A model generated the notes under the pieces. It worked only from the letters and a program-made list of their open reading frames with translations. It was not told the origin of the DNA and did no database searches. From the NCBI GenBank assembly GCA_030616265.1, contig JAUWXS010000002.1, positions 1-20,898 of the forward strand: 20,898 nucleotides of DNA. The letters are read 5' to 3'. Each line of letters opens with the position of its first letter. The first letter of the stretch is position 1. Below, piece by piece: positions 1 to 5,903 of the stretch. Made by a program: the position numbers and the translations under genes. This stretch comes from Dehalococcoidia bacterium (lineage in GTDB: Bacteria > Chloroflexota > Dehalococcoidia > Dehalococcoidales > BS750m-G39).

Positions 1-157
1 TACACGCCTCGGTCTGGCCTCTGCCGAAGAAGTTGCCAAAGTTAGGCACCACTATAGCAGCGATTATGCCCAGGATGGCAATTACTACCAGCAGTTCAAT
101 GAGCGTGAAGCCCTTCTCGCTCTTGCGAAAGCCCCTAGTCAGCCTCCTCATCTTCAT
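1..157 (-). CDS. Type IV pilin / pseudopilin, N-terminal fragment (runs off the window start)
   Basis: Only the first 52 codons lie in the window. The reverse strand starts with ATG at 157 behind AAGGAGG and encodes a short basic leader (16 residues) ending in Gly, followed by FTLIELLVVIAILGIIAAIV and then PNFGNFF. This is the class III signal of type IV pilins and type II secretion pseudopilins: cleavage after Gly16, methylation of the new Phe, Glu at mature position 5 (residue 21), and a hydrophobic N-terminal helix that packs into the fibre. The product would be processed by a prepilin peptidase, and one is encoded at 1893-2669. A second in-frame ATG at 151 is possible but sits farther from the Shine-Dalgarno. 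The C-terminal half is missing, so major pilin, minor pilin and pseudopilin cannot be told apart. Confidence 0.93.
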   Translation of the reverse strand, partial: MKMRRLTRGFRKSEKGFTLIELLVVIAILGIIAAIVVPNFGNFFGRGQTEAC

Positions 158-189
158 TTTTCGCCTCCTTCTTGTTATTAGGTATATTC

Positions 190-218
190 ATGATATTATT
201 CGTGCCTGTTAAGGTCAA
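190..218 (-). promoter_or_regulatory. Sigma70-type promoter of the pilin gene
   Basis: On the minus strand TTGACC (213-218) is followed after exactly 17 bp by TATCAT (190-195). Predicted transcription start is near 183, leaving a leader of about 25 nt that contains the AAGGAGG ribosome site. Seen directly; function inferred. Confidence 0.7.
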
Positions 219-220
219 TA

Positions 221-305
221 GTCCATTGGTAATGATTAGCAATAGTAACCTATAGTAATATAGGGCTAGTTTTGGGGAGTTTTTGGCGCCGATGGTCCAT
301 TAGTA
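221..305. repeat. Pair of 11-bp direct repeats upstream of the pilin promoter
   Basis: GTCCATTGGTA (221-231) and GTCCATTAGTA (295-305) differ at one base and lie upstream of the pilin promoter. Between them ATAGTAA occurs twice (242-248 and 252-258). The rest of the 158-364 intergenic stretch is AT-rich with nothing else recognisable. They could be regulator sites; this is weak evidence. Confidence 0.35.
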
Positions 306-364
306 GGGGTTGATGGGCGTAAAAAGGCGGTTAGTAAAAGTAATAATTGTTGAGCCAAAAAGGG

Positions 365-1732
365 CTAGCTGGAGGGCTCCAGTTCCCTGGCCTCAAAGAC
401 CTTGATTCTCTGCCTCTGGGCAAACTGGTTGGCTTCCTTAGCCAGCGCGGGGACGGCAACAAAGACCTTATCCATAATGCCGATATCGTAGGCTTTATTA
501 TCGAAGGCAAACAACTTATCCAGTCCTATCGGCTCTTGCCCCACCTCAACCCCGATAGCGACATCATGGACGACAATGCCGTCATCCTTGGTGGCCAGTA
601 TGTCTATCTTGTGGGTGGCGCCGGAGCGGCCGTCAACCTTGGCGTTCTCCTTCACCTGGTAGCCTTGCCGCTTCAGGTATTCTATAAGATGTGACTTAGA
701 CTTGAATCCAAAAGGCTCTCTTGGCGCTTTGGCGCTGGGCTTGGCATCACTACTGGCCAGCACTGCCTCCAGCCCCCTGGCCTCAAGCACCTTTATCCTC
801 TGCTGGCTGGCAAACTTCTCGGCTTCATTACGCAGCCCGGGGAGGACAACCAAGACCTTATCATGAATGCCGCTATCATAGGCTTTATCATCAAAGTCGC
901 ATACCTCCCCCAGCCCAATCTCACCCCCGGCTACCTTAATGCCGATAGCGATATCATGGACAACGATGCCATCGTCCTTGGTGGCCAGTATATCTATTCT
1001 ATGCTCCGCTCCCGACCTCCCCTTCACCACAGCATCTTCCCTGACTTCGTAGCCGAGCCGCTTCAAAAATTCTATCAACTGCGATTTGGGCTTGACCTCA
1101 AACTCCAGCCACTCTCTCCTGGTCTCATTAAAACGATACGAATAAATGTTTACCTCGTTAATGCTATCCTGGGGGGTAAGCGCGCTGCACTTCAGGCAGC
1201 GCCACTGTATCTCCGGCTGGCCGAATATCTCATAGCAATCACGGCACTTGCTCATCAAGCCCAGGCTCTGGTAGTCACCGCCGCTAATCCGCAGCTCCAG
1301 ACCGCACTTGGGACATATATACCGGCCGTTGTTAACAAACTCGTCTTCCAGCCCGATAAAGTGGCAGGAGAGGTGTTCAAAGACCCTGCCCCGGGCCAGA
1401 TTCCTGGAACCGCATTTAGGGCAGCAGTTAGACGGCCTTAAACTTACCGAGCGGCACTGGGGACAGCGCAGAATCCTGTCAAAGAACTCCCTGACCAGCG
1501 CCCCTTTATCAACCAGGGGCTCCAGAATTGATACCACGTCCTGGCCCTTGACCCCTAACAATTCCTCCACAACCGGATAGCTAAAGCCCAGCTCGCTGCT
1601 GAAGTCAAGCTCGGGCTTAATATCAACAACCCTCCCCGCCAGCATCTCTGCCACCAGTTTGGCTGTCTTTTCCTCCCCCTTCGTCTCGGCGGCTTGGGGA
1701 GCATTGCCTGCCGGCTTACTCGCTTCTGCCAT
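365..1732 (-). CDS. TackOD1-like zinc-ribbon protein with two degenerate restriction-endonuclease-like domains
   Basis: 455 aa. ATG at 1732 follows GGAGGAGG. Residues 1-35 are low-complexity. Residues about 45-185 form a cysteine-rich module with pairs C90/C93, C104/C107, C140/C143, C163/C166 and C179/C182 plus H120, C123 and H124. The spacing and flanking words (FEHLSC, FVNNGRYICPKCG, CRDCYEIF, WRCLKC) match my memory of the TackOD1 zinc domain first described from Thaumarchaeota. Residues about 216-327 and 346-453 are two close copies of one domain with GRSGAxHxIDILATKDDGIVVHD, resembling the Mrr/Holliday-resolvase-like endonuclease fold. The acidic residues D247/D377 remain, but the expected (D/E/Q)xK is GIK in copy 1 and VEV in copy 2, so catalysis looks lost. 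Probable role: nucleic-acid or partner binding, perhaps a signalling output. The pilus neighbours suggest, without proving, a link to DNA uptake or surface sensing. Confidence 0.7.
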   Translation of the reverse strand: MAEASKPAGNAPQAAETKGEEKTAKLVAEMLAGRVVDIKPELDFSSELGFSYPVVEELLGVKGQDVVSILEPLVDKGALVREFFDRILRCPQCRSVSLRPSNCCPKCGSRNLARGRVFEHLSCHFIGLEDEFVNNGRYICPKCGLELRISGGDYQSLGLMSKCRDCYEIFGQPEIQWRCLKCSALTPQDSINEVNIYSYRFNETRREWLEFEVKPKSQLIEFLKRLGYEVREDAVVKGRSGAEHRIDILATKDDGIVVHDIAIGIKVAGGEIGLGEVCDFDDKAYDSGIHDKVLVVLPGLRNEAEKFASQQRIKVLEARGLEAVLASSDAKPSAKAPREPFGFKSKSHLIEYLKRQGYQVKENAKVDGRSGATHKIDILATKDDGIVVHDVAIGVEVGQEPIGLDKLFAFDNKAYDIGIMDKVFVAVPALAKEANQFAQRQRIKVFEARELEPSS

Positions 1733-1764
1733 GTCCTCCTCCAGGCTATCTAATAGCTACGCCC

Positions 1765-1793
1765 AGTATAGTTGGCTAGGCAGTAGAAGTCAA
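1765..1793 (-). promoter_or_regulatory. Sigma70-type promoter of the TackOD1-like gene
   Basis: Minus strand TTGACT (1788-1793), 17-bp spacer, TATACT (1765-1770). Predicted start near 1758, leader about 25 nt including GGAGGAGG. It is divergent from the prepilin peptidase gene. Confidence 0.65.
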
Positions 1794-1842
1794 CACATCT
1801 GAAGCCGTTTTACTACCCCACCAGTACTAATTAACTAGAAAG

Positions 1843-1884
1843 GAGATATCTCTTATTGACTTTGTCATTAGAAGCAGACAAAAT
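1843..1884 (+). promoter_or_regulatory. Possible promoter and 10-bp palindrome upstream of prepilin peptidase
   Basis: The palindrome GAGATATCTC (1843-1852) lies directly before TTGACT (1856-1861). A weak -10 (CAAAAT, 1879-1884) follows after 17 bp. Start of transcription would fall within a few bases of the ATG at 1893, giving a nearly leaderless message. The -10 match is only 4 of 6, so the promoter is tentative. Confidence 0.35.
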
Positions 1885-1892
1885 AGAGGATA

Positions 1893-2669
1893 ATGGAAGC
1901 TATCCCTATCGTTATTTTCGCCCTGCTCGGCATGACCATAGCCAGCTTCCTCAATGTCTGTATTGACCGCCTGCCCGCTAATCAGTCACTCGTTTTCCCC
2001 CCCTCCCACTGTGCCGCCTGCAACCGCCGCCTGGCCATAAAAGACCTGATTCCCGTCTTCAGCTACCTTTGGCTGCGCGGTCGCTGCCGCTACTGCGGGG
2101 CAGCCATCCCTAAGCGAATACTCTGGGTAGAGATTAGCACCGCCGCCCTTTTTGGCTTAGCCTGCTGGCAATACAATTTAAGCATCGAGCTTGCTGTCGC
2201 CCTCTTCTATAGATGTATATTTATGGTGCTCATGGTCATTGACTGGGAGAAAGGGCTTATCCTCAACAAGATAGTCTTCCCGGCCATAGTCGCGGCGATA
2301 GTTATCAGCGCTGCTTTTAGCCTCTTCCTCCCCGATATAGAGATAGTCCCCTTCATCGGCAGGGCGGCGGCGGGCGGGGGCATCATGCTGGCGTTATTCT
2401 TGCTCATAGTTATCGTCTCCAGAGGGGGGATGGGCTGGGCCGACGTCAAGCTGGCGGCTCTGATAGGCCTGGTTACCGGCTTCCCTCTGGTCTTTGTCGC
2501 CCTGCTTATAGGGGTAATTCTGGGCGGGGTGGTGGCGGTGCTGCTGCTGGTGTTCAAGATAAAGAAGCGCAAGGAGGCTATCCCCTTCGGCCCCTTCCTG
2601 GCCATAGCCACCATAGTCACCCTGCTCTGGGGAAATAGCATCTTAAGCTGGTATCGGGGGCTATTTTAG
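1893..2669 (+). CDS. pilD: Prepilin peptidase (type IV leader peptidase, PilD/GspO family)
   Basis: 258 aa integral membrane aspartic protease (A24A) that removes the basic leader of pilins and methylates the new N-terminus. The N-terminal domain has SFLNVCIDRLP (18-28) and the four-cysteine zinc site C40/C43 and C65/C68. The catalytic aspartates are D117 in LMVIDWEKG and D184 in GMGWADVKLAA, the second in the variant GxxDVKL form. About eight hydrophobic segments span the protein, and length is typical of the bifunctional cysteine-containing class. The likely substrate, a pilin, is encoded at 1-157 on the other strand. The Shine-Dalgarno (AGAGG at 1885-1889) is only 3 nt from the ATG, which is unusual, but no better start is seen because the family-typical N-terminal helix begins immediately. 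Identity is secure from both catalytic motifs. Confidence 0.95.
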   Translation: MEAIPIVIFALLGMTIASFLNVCIDRLPANQSLVFPPSHCAACNRRLAIKDLIPVFSYLWLRGRCRYCGAAIPKRILWVEISTAALFGLACWQYNLSIELAVALFYRCIFMVLMVIDWEKGLILNKIVFPAIVAAIVISAAFSLFLPDIEIVPFIGRAAAGGGIMLALFLLIVIVSRGGMGWADVKLAALIGLVTGFPLVFVALLIGVILGGVVAVLLLVFKIKKRKEAIPFGPFLAIATIVTLLWGNSILSWYRGLF

Positions 2670-2691
2670 TCATTCTATTATGGCTAGCCTC

Positions 2692-2734
2692 TTGACAACT
2701 CCCCTTGACGTAGGATAGGATATAGCCCTATAGT
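2692..2734 (+). promoter_or_regulatory. Overlapping promoters of the small regulator operon
   Basis: Two -35-like boxes, TTGACA (2692-2697) and TTGACG (2705-2710). TTGACG is followed after 18 bp by TATAGT (2729-2734); TTGACA is followed after 18 bp by the weaker TAGGAT (2716-2721). Start near 2741 leaves a leader of about 13 nt with GGTAGG before the ATG at 2754. Confidence 0.55.
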
Positions 2735-2753
2735 ACTAGACGGTAGGTACACA

Positions 2754-3023
2754 ATGAAGTTAGAACGCCGAAGGTCAAACATAGAAGTAATAGCCGATAT
2801 GTTAAGGCTGGGTGAAGCTGGCAAGACCGAGATAATGTACAGCGCCAATATGAGCTATCGCCAGCTACAAAAATATCTCGCCTTCATGCTGCAACTGGGG
2901 CTTATAACCAAAGTGACGGTGGGCAATCCCGTGGTGACCTACAGGGTGACCAGGAAAGGCTTAAGGCTGCTAAGAAATATAGAGGGCATCCTGGAGATGC
3001 TTGAGCTAACCGAGGAGGAATGA
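2754..3023 (+). CDS. Winged-helix DNA-binding protein, archaeal ArnR1-like type
   Basis: 89 aa, a single compact domain. Residues 5-20 (RRSNIEVIADMLRLGE) form helix 1; 22-42 (GKTEIMYSANMSYRQLQKYL) the helix-turn-helix; 45-56 (LQLGLITKVTVG) and 59-69 (VVTYRVTRKGL) the wing; the tail (LRLLRNIEGILEMLEL) is a possible dimer helix. The order and words such as KTEIMY..N.SY.Q..KYL..L...GLI and TYxxTxKGxxLL are those of the small HTH proteins abundant in archaea (ArnR1-like) and also present in Chloroflexota. It probably binds DNA as a dimer and controls nearby genes or its own operon. It shares a transcript with the next gene after a 20-nt gap. The target is unknown; the pilus peptidase just upstream is a candidate by position only. 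Confidence 0.8.
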   Translation: MKLERRRSNIEVIADMLRLGEAGKTEIMYSANMSYRQLQKYLAFMLQLGLITKVTVGNPVVTYRVTRKGLRLLRNIEGILEMLELTEEE

Positions 3024-3043
3024 CCTTTTAAGGGAGAGATTAC

Positions 3044-3460
3044 ATGGCCGAAAAAAGAATGCTGATACTGCCAGCGGAGGTTATCAAGAAGATTGATGAT
3101 AACCGCGGAGACTTGAGCCAGGCTGAATTCATCAATTTCTTGATTGAGAACCAGCTAAAAGGAGACGGCACCGAGAAACAGCAGGCTGGCAGAGAAGAGA
3201 TTCTTTCTTTAATTGACGGTCAACTAAAAGAAGCGGCCAAGAAACAACACTACGTCACCAGGGAAGAGATTCAGGCTTTTGAGCAGGATATAAAGAGCCT
3301 GCTTAAAAGCTGCCTTGACTTTTTTGTTAGCTACGGCCTTGAGCTGGGCAAACAATCGCCAAAAGCCGAATTTGAAGAGCTAAGCAGCAAGCTGGAGGAG
3401 CTGGAAAATCACCTGAACTCTGAAGGCGAGAGCAAAGAAGCCAAGATTAAATGGAAATAA
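3044..3460 (+). CDS. Small protein with ribbon-helix-helix-like N-terminus and coiled-coil tail, function unknown
   Basis: 138 aa with a good Shine-Dalgarno (GGGAGAG) before ATG 3044. Residues 4-40 (beta strand RMLILPAEVI, then two helices around SQAEFINFLIENQL) have the pattern of a ribbon-helix-helix DNA-binding domain. Residues 45-137 are highly charged, helical and rich in Lys/Glu with heptad-like leucines (residues about 110-127), suggesting a coiled coil for oligomerisation. One hydrophobic patch (CLDFFVSYGLEL, about 89-100) interrupts it. No enzyme motif is seen. It is the second gene of the unit with the winged-helix protein and is followed at once by a terminator, so the two likely act together, for instance as two DNA-binding partners. 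The RHH assignment is from pattern only. Confidence 0.6.
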   Translation: MAEKRMLILPAEVIKKIDDNRGDLSQAEFINFLIENQLKGDGTEKQQAGREEILSLIDGQLKEAAKKQHYVTREEIQAFEQDIKSLLKSCLDFFVSYGLELGKQSPKAEFEELSSKLEELENHLNSEGESKEAKIKWK

Positions 3461-3488
3461 CCGGCCGCGCTTAAGCCGCAAGTTGAAC

Positions 3489-3519
3489 CCCCTTCTCACT
3501 GGAGAAGGGGCCTTTTTTT
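3489..3519 (+). terminator. Intrinsic terminator of the regulator operon
   Basis: Perfect 9-bp stem CCCCTTCTC (3489-3497) with GAGAAGGGG (3502-3510), loop ACTG, then CC and a run of seven T (3513-3519). It lies 28 bp after the stop at 3460. Confidence 0.92.
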
Positions 3520-3534
3520 ATCGCCCCACCGGAG

Positions 3535-3560
3535 TAGAACATTGTACTAGAACATTGTAC
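3535..3560. repeat. Tandem 13-bp direct repeat
   Basis: TAGAACATTGTAC is present twice without a gap (3535-3547 and 3548-3560), between the terminator and the next operon. It may be a regulator site or a replication-slippage duplication. Confidence 0.8.
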
Positions 3561-3602
3561 CTTCCCCTCGCGGGCACAATCTGCCATAGTCAGAGTAATT
3601 AA

Positions 3603-3618
3603 TTCGTCATCTGACGAA
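3603..3618. promoter_or_regulatory. Candidate operator: perfect 7-bp inverted repeat
   Basis: TTCGTCA-TC-TGACGAA, 31 bp upstream of the ATG at 3649. The short 2-bp centre suits a dimeric repressor rather than an RNA hairpin, and no T-run follows. No good -35/-10 pair was found near it, so the operon promoter remains undefined. Confidence 0.5.
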
Positions 3619-3648
3619 ATCGGCATAAAGGCAGAGGAAAGCGCGGGA

Positions 3649-4221
3649 ATGATTTATATAGTTCTAGGCAGCCTTGGTTTCCTGACAATACACCTCCTTG
3701 ACATCGTCTCCATGAAAAGGATTCCAGGCATAAAACCACTCGCCCTGTTGGTCGGCAACGGCTTACTGGTCTTCTCCATTATAATGGTATGCCTGGCTCC
3801 GGATAAGCTGTCACTGCCCGTCTGGTCAACCTGGCTGGGCTGGGGCTTGCTACCGGTTTTCCTCTTTATGCTCATTTACTCCCTGTTTATCAACCTTCCC
3901 TTCGGCAAGACCTATGTCGCCACCGGCGTCGGGGGGAGGCTGGTCACCAGCGGGCTTTATGCCCTCGTCCGCCACCCGTGGATGCACTGGCTTATCCTGT
4001 TCCTGCTGGCACTGATTCTGGTCTCAAGGTCGAGCCTGCTCCTCATCGCCCTTCCGATATGGGTCTTGCTGGATATCCTGTTAGTGGCTATTCAGGACCG
4101 CTTCTTCCTGGGCAGGATGTTTGCCGGCTATGACAATTACAGGCGCCAGACGCCAATGCTCATCCCCAACCGGCGGAGCATAAGCGCCTTCATTAATTCA
4201 TTAAAGCAGACTGGAAACTGA
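3649..4221 (+). CDS. Membrane protein of the isoprenylcysteine/phospholipid methyltransferase-like family
   Basis: 190 aa with about five to six membrane segments (2-20, 30-50, 60-82, 112-126, 129-148). The C-terminal signature LVTSGLYALVRHPWM (98-112) matches the L+TxGpYxxxRHPxY box of the ICMT/PEMT-like SAM-dependent membrane methyltransferases. A later GYDNYRR (160-166) matches the family's second box, though the usual acidic pair before it appears as QD (149-150). Such bacterial proteins methylate lipids or small hydrophobic acids, but many remain uncharacterised, and NnrU-like relatives without proven methyltransferase activity exist. It is first in an operon with a GH3-like ligase (22-nt gap) and a ketosynthase, which hints at modification of an acyl or lipid-like product. 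ATG 3649 follows GAGGAAAG. Confidence 0.7.
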   Translation: MIYIVLGSLGFLTIHLLDIVSMKRIPGIKPLALLVGNGLLVFSIIMVCLAPDKLSLPVWSTWLGWGLLPVFLFMLIYSLFINLPFGKTYVATGVGGRLVTSGLYALVRHPWMHWLILFLLALILVSRSSLLLIALPIWVLLDILLVAIQDRFFLGRMFAGYDNYRRQTPMLIPNRRSISAFINSLKQTGN

Positions 4222-4243
4222 AATAACCAAAGGAGGGACTAGA

Positions 4244-5902
4244 ATGACTACAGAAGCTGAATTACTCCTCCGGGGTAGAAATGAAGAGCTATGGCAAAGG
4301 TGCTGCAGCTTTATTGACCTGAGTCTAGAGGATTTCATGAGGATTCAGCGGCGGCTGCTCCTGGAGCAGCTAGAACTGCTCAAAAGGTGCAAGCTGGGCA
4401 GAAGTATCATGCAGGGCGCCGAGCCGGAGACGGTGGAGGAATTCCGCCGGCAGGTGCCGCTGACCACCTATGCTGATTACGAACCATTCCTGTTAACCAA
4501 GAACGAGCGTGCCCTACCCCAAAAACCGCTGTTCTGGCAACACACCTCAGGCAGGTCAGGCGAGTATCCTTTCAAGTGGGTCCCGGTTACCGCCCGGCAG
4601 TTTGCCGAACTGCGCTCACTGCTCTTCGCCTGCTTAGCCTTCGCCTGCTGCCAGCATAAGGGCGAAATTAACTACAAGAGAAAGGACAAATTCCTTTACG
4701 CTCTAGCCCCCCCACCCTACACCACCGGCGCGCTAATCCACGCCGCCCCCCATGAGTTGTTTGACTTTCTGCCACCGGTAAAGGCCGCCGAGGACATGTC
4801 TTTTGAAGACAGATTACAGCTCGGTTTCAAAATGGCGCTATCCGAGGGGCTGGACCTGTTTTTCGCCCTTTCCAGCGTACTGGTAGCTATTGGCGGACGC
4901 TTCAGCCAGAGAAACCAGAAGATAGATATTAAACCGCTGCTGGGTAAGCCCAAGACTCTAGCCCGGCTGCTGAAAGGACTGATTAAGAGCAAACTGGCTC
5001 GCCGCCCCATGCTACCCAGGGACATCTGGAAGCTCAAAGGGCTGGTCTCCACCGGCTCAGATGGCTCAGTATTCAGGGAGAAGGTCAAGGAGATGTGGGG
5101 AAGGTATCCCCTGGATGTCTACGGCGGCACCGAGGGCATAATCATCGCCACCCAGACCTGGGACTACCAGGGCATGACCTTCATCCCTCATCTTAACTTC
5201 CTGGAGTTTATTCCTGAAGAAGAAAGCCTGAAATCCAGGGACGACCCCTTCTACCAGCCCAAAACCCTGCTCCTGAACGAGATTGAGCCCGGAGAGAGGT
5301 ACGAGCTGGTCATTACCAACTTCTACGGGGGACCGCTCATCAGGTATAAGCTGGGCGATATGATTAAGGTAACAGCGCTGCGCAACGAAAAGCTCGATAT
5401 AGACATCCCCCAGATGACATTTCACGCCCGGGTAGACGACATGATTGACATCGCCGGTTTCACCCGACTGACGGAAAAGGTCATCTGGCAGGCTATAGAG
5501 AACTCAGGGGTAGCCTATAAAGAGTGGACGGTACGCAAGGAGCTCAAGGAAAAACCAATATTGCACCTCTATCTTGAGCTCGGAGAAAACGGGCATGTTA
5601 CCGAGGAACAGATAGCCAAATCGGTACACCGCGAACTGAAAAGGCTGGATGCCCCCTATGCCGACCTGGAATCATTTCTGGGCTTGAGACCGTTAGAGGT
5701 TACCATACTCCCCGAAAATGCCTTCCAGGGCTATATGGAAAGGCAGCAGGCGGCTGGTGCCGACCTGGCCCACCTCAAGCCGCCGCACATCAACCCCTCC
5801 GACGGCATAATAGATTGCCTGGTCAACGACGGTACCGAGACGCCAGTAGCCAGCCAGCCAGAAAAAAGGAAAGGAACCGGAAAGCGTCTTAAAGTAAATT
5901 GA
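4244..5902 (+). CDS. GH3 family protein (ANL-type acyl-adenylating enzyme)
   Basis: 552 aa behind a strong AAAGGAGGGA. The fold is that of plant GH3 acyl-acid amido synthetases and their bacterial homologues, which activate a carboxylic acid with ATP and transfer it to an amine, usually an amino acid. Visible motifs: phosphate loop TSGRSGEYPFKWVP (101-114), STGSD (269-273), YGGTEG (293-298, the ANL A5-like motif), ELVITNFYGGPLIRYKLGD (354-372, ribose-binding Asp372) and FHARVDDMIDIAGF (393-406, hinge region). The C-terminal subdomain is about 410-525, with a Lys/Arg-rich tail at 540-552. Position 4 of the phosphate loop is Arg instead of the usual Thr. Bacterial GH3 proteins mostly have unknown substrates. 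The next gene starts 1 nt after the stop, so coupling to the ketosynthase is tight, and an acyl substrate made or extended by FabF is a reasonable guess. Confidence 0.88.
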   Translation: MTTEAELLLRGRNEELWQRCCSFIDLSLEDFMRIQRRLLLEQLELLKRCKLGRSIMQGAEPETVEEFRRQVPLTTYADYEPFLLTKNERALPQKPLFWQHTSGRSGEYPFKWVPVTARQFAELRSLLFACLAFACCQHKGEINYKRKDKFLYALAPPPYTTGALIHAAPHELFDFLPPVKAAEDMSFEDRLQLGFKMALSEGLDLFFALSSVLVAIGGRFSQRNQKIDIKPLLGKPKTLARLLKGLIKSKLARRPMLPRDIWKLKGLVSTGSDGSVFREKVKEMWGRYPLDVYGGTEGIIIATQTWDYQGMTFIPHLNFLEFIPEEESLKSRDDPFYQPKTLLLNEIEPGERYELVITNFYGGPLIRYKLGDMIKVTALRNEKLDIDIPQMTFHARVDDMIDIAGFTRLTEKVIWQAIENSGVAYKEWTVRKELKEKPILHLYLELGENGHVTEEQIAKSVHRELKRLDAPYADLESFLGLRPLEVTILPENAFQGYMERQQAAGADLAHLKPPHINPSDGIIDCLVNDGTETPVASQPEKRKGTGKRLKVN

Positions 5903-5903
5903 A

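Noticed and set aside
863..1441. 192-codon plus-strand frame opposite the TackOD1-like gene
   Set aside because: Its sequence is the reverse image of conserved zinc-ribbon and nuclease-like codons; the minus-strand protein has the family motifs, ribosome site and promoter.
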